Shown: positions 62,201-64,000 of the stretch, in pieces
How positions within the stretch are numbered: the first letter of the stretch is position 1
How the letters are laid out: each line of letters begins with the position of its first letter
Assembly: GCA_032622095.1 (NCBI GenBank)
Contig: CP136066.1
Location: 195,168,816-195,232,815 of the forward strand
Length of the DNA stretch: 64,000 bases
DNA from: Siphonodentalium dalli
Taxonomy: Eukaryota > Mollusca > Scaphopoda > Gadilida > Siphonodentaliidae
Direction of reading: 5' to 3'
Program-made: the position numbers and the translations under genes
Notes under the pieces: generated by a model
Database searches by the model: none
What the model was told of the DNA's origin: nothing
What the model saw: the letters and a program-made list of their open reading frames with translations, nothing else

Positions 62201-63621
62201 TCGCCAGGCAACCCTGTTCGGTCCACGGTTACGGTGTCAGTAAAGTCTACTGGCAACCTTGTTTGATCGGATGATATCAGAGGCTGGGTAGCGTCTCCAG
62301 GCAGCCCTGTTATATCCACTGTTACGGGGCCCAGTGACGTCTCCAGGCAATACTGTTCGATCCGCTGGTGTTACAATCGGAGTAGCGTCGCCAGGCAACC
62401 CTGTTCGGTCCGCTGATGTTACAGCCGGAGTTGCGGCATCGGGCAGTCCTGTTCTATCCGCTGATGTTACAACCGGAGTAGCGTCTCCAGGCAGCCATGT
62501 TCCGTCCGATGACACAGCCGGTGTTGCGGCAACGGGCAGTCCAGTTCGGTCCGCGGTTACGGTGTCAGTGAAGTCTACTGGCAACCCTGTTTGATCGGCT
62601 GGTATTATAGCAGGAGTAACATCGGTAGGCAGCCCTGTTATATCCGATGTCACGGAGTCAGTAACGTCTCCAGGCAAAACTGTTCGATCCGCTGGTGTTA
62701 GCATCGGAGTAGCGTCACCAGCAAACCATGTTTGGTCCGCTGATGTTACAACCGGAGTTGCGGTACCGGGCAGTCCTGTTCTATCTGCTGATGTTACAAC
62801 TGGAGTAGCGTCTCCAAGCAGCCATGTTCTACCCGCTGTTACGGAGTCAGTAACGTCTACAGGTAATACTGATCGATCCGCTGGTGTCACAGTCGCAGTA
62901 GCGTCGCCAGGCAACCCTGTTCGATCCGCGGTTGCGGAGTCAGTAAAGTCTACTGGCAACCCTGTTTGATCGGCTGATATTATAGGCGGAGTAACGTCGC
63001 CAGGCAGCCCTGTTATATCCGCTGTTACGGAGTCAGTAACGTCCCCAGACAATACTTTTCGATCCGCTGGTGTTAGCAACGGGGTAGTTTCGCCAGCCAA
63101 CGATGTTCGGTCCGCTGATGTTACAGCCGGAGTTGCGGCACCGGGCAGTCCTGTTCTATCCGCTAATGTTACAACCGGAGTAGCGTCCCCATGCAGCCCT
63201 GTTCTATCCACTGTTACGGAGTCAGTAACGTCTCCAGGCAATACTGTTCGATCATCAGGTGTTAGCATCGGATTAGCGTCGCCAGCAAACCATGTTCTGT
63301 CCGCTGATGTTACAGCCGGAGTTGCTGCCCCGGACAGTCCTGTTCTATCCACTGATGTTACAACCAGAGTAGCGTCTCCATGCAGCCCTGTTATATTCGC
63401 TGTTTCGGAGACAGTAACTTCTCCATGCAATATTGTTCGATCCGCTGGTGTTATAATCGGAGTAGCGTCGTCAGGCAACCCTGTTCTATCCGCTGTTACG
63501 GAGTCAGTAAAGTCTACTGTCAAAACTGTTTGATCGGCTGATATTATAGCCAGAGTAACGTCGCCAGGCATCCCTGAACGATCCGCTGTTTCGGAGTCAG
63601 TGATGACTGTAGGTGTGGTTT
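46586..63621 (-). CDS. Gene A: giant mucin-like repeat exon (17.0 kb)
   Basis: It encodes the extracellular part of a membrane mucin-like glycoprotein. The exon begins after TATTTTACAG with (G)AA ACC, giving ETTPTVITDSETADRSG; an in-frame TAG and no ATG lie upstream, so a 5' exon with signal peptide must be spliced on. Over 5,400 codons of 15/16-residue units follow (DVTDSVTVDRTGLPG, DATPVVTSADRTGLPG), rich in Thr, Asp, Ser and Pro, with no cysteine seen. The last 230 or so codons are a non-repetitive Ser/Thr-rich stem with NIT and NLT sequons, ending VVYISGG and the donor GGAG|GTGAGC. No SEA, VWD or EGF domain is evident. Two one-base insertions split the frame. Without them the exon holds exactly 5,677 full codons plus split codons at both ends, in phase with the transmembrane exon. 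O-glycosylation is inferred from composition. Confidence 0.85.
61737..61740 (-). other. One-base insertion (GGGG for GGG) shifting the gene A frame
   Basis: The plus strand reads GGCACCGGGGCAGTCCAG where at least six sister blocks read GGCACCGGGCAGTCCAG. The extra G moves the minus frame by one. Units read normally on either side in two different frames. Confidence 0.85.
62330..62332 (-). other. One-base insertion (CCC for CC) shifting the gene A frame
   Basis: The plus strand reads TTACGGGGCCCAGTGACG where the sister blocks have TTACGGGGCCAGTAACG. The first 430 or so codons of the exon are in one frame and the next 197 or so in another, up to the second insertion. Both lesions lie in homopolymer runs. 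Confidence 0.85.
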
Positions 63622-64000
63622 CTGTAAAATAGTGGTTCTTATTCAATGAATAAAGCCGATTGTGGAAGACTGGGTTGTGTCCGGACCATGTGTACTTTTG
63701 TTTTCTCTAGACATTTCTACATATGCTCGGCGATATTGATGTTGATACAAATATGTCAAAGAAACACAGAAATAACTGTCGCAGAAGGCTGGTATCAGGC
63801 AGGCTGATACCCTTCCCTCATCATAAAATATTCTCGAGTGCCATATACTATCGACGTCATTTCATTTGATCGCCAGAAGTGGCATTCACTGTTGCAACAA
63901 ATTGACTTGAATAAAGTCTCAGGATGTATATCGGGTACAAATAGCGATGCCACTGATACAGTGAAGCCACTCGTCATCTGCTGGTACCATATTGAATTTT
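63622..64000. repeat. Right copy of the duplicated 5' flank, upstream of gene A
   Basis: It is the counterpart of 28837-29175 and lies upstream of the gene A repeat exon, so it is intron or 5' flank on the minus strand. It includes the acceptor TTTTACAG at its inner edge. A 60-codon minus-strand frame (MTSGFTVSVASLFVP start) is open here, but its copy in gene B is cut short by a one-base shift to 39 codons, so it is unlikely to be coding. The signal-peptide exon of gene A must lie farther right. Confidence 0.7.

Larger units (their letters stand above)
47256..63605. repeat. 45/48-bp coding array of gene A with 2.03-kb higher-order repeats
   Basis: Base units are 48 bp and 45 bp. In the centre they form larger blocks: landmarks at 55465, 57523 and 59554 are 2,058 and 2,031 bp apart, and those at 57766 and 59797 are 2,031 bp apart (677 codons). 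A marker, CGATTACGGTGTCAGTGAAG, recurs at about 51.6, 53.2, 54.7, 56.3, 58.3, 60.35 and 61.75 kb. The intervals are about 1.4-2.03 kb. The ends of the array (47.3-49 kb and 62.3-63.6 kb) are the most diverged. Confidence 0.8.

Noticed and set aside
1-63621. Regularly spaced short repeats as a CRISPR array or bacterial RTX/adhesin gene
   Set aside because: The units are contiguous coding repeats without spacers. Introns, a LINE fragment and a type I membrane exon show a eukaryotic genome.
63795-63977. Minus-strand frame MTSGFTVSVASLFVP as a possible signal-peptide exon
   Set aside because: The paralogous flank carries a one-base shift that ends the frame early, and no donor in the right phase follows in either copy.

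Overview
This window is metazoan nuclear DNA. It has introns with GT/AG splice sites, a non-LTR retrotransposon fragment, and several palindromic elements that look non-autonomous. Scattered TACATGTA-type AT-rich motifs and the many foldback elements suggest a marine invertebrate, perhaps a mollusc. That assignment is an inference and is weak. No prokaryotic operon, tRNA, rRNA or CRISPR array is seen.

The window is dominated by two tandem paralogous genes, both transcribed on the minus strand. Each is built around one enormous exon made of 45/48-bp (15/16-codon) repeats rich in Thr, Asp, Ser and Pro, with consensus units such as DATPVVTSADRTGLPG and DVTDSVTVDRTGLPG. I call the right-hand copy gene A and the left-hand copy gene B. 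In gene A the 17.0-kb repeat exon (63621 to 46586) ends in a non-repetitive Ser/Thr-rich stretch and a canonical donor. It splices in frame to a 94-nt transmembrane exon (38546-38453), which splices in frame to a 190-residue cytoplasmic tail exon (37510-36940). The product reads as a giant single-pass mucin-like membrane glycoprotein. The exon carrying the signal peptide is expected beyond base 64000. In gene B the repeat exon starts at 28836 and stays open to the left window edge, at least 9,611 codons, except for one in-frame TAA. Its transmembrane and tail exons must lie to the left of the window, and its 5' exons should lie between about 29 and 37 kb, where I could not identify them.

Layout: 1-28836, gene B repeat exon with 4,344-bp higher-order repeats; 28837-36650, intergenic DNA with a LINE fragment and palindromic elements; 36940-46585, tail and transmembrane exons of gene A and their introns, the large intron holding a 732-bp TA-flanked inverted-repeat element and a 4.9-kb palindrome; 46586-63621, gene A repeat exon; 63622-64000, a 5' flank that duplicates the 5' flank of gene B.

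The main trap is that the repeat is also open on the plus strand, giving apparent proteins of up to 3,112 residues. The splice architecture, the conserved exon start and the pattern of stop codons all put the real coding strand on minus. Both copies carry lesions in their upstream part: two single-base homopolymer insertions in A and one nonsense codon in B. These may be real or may be assembly errors.
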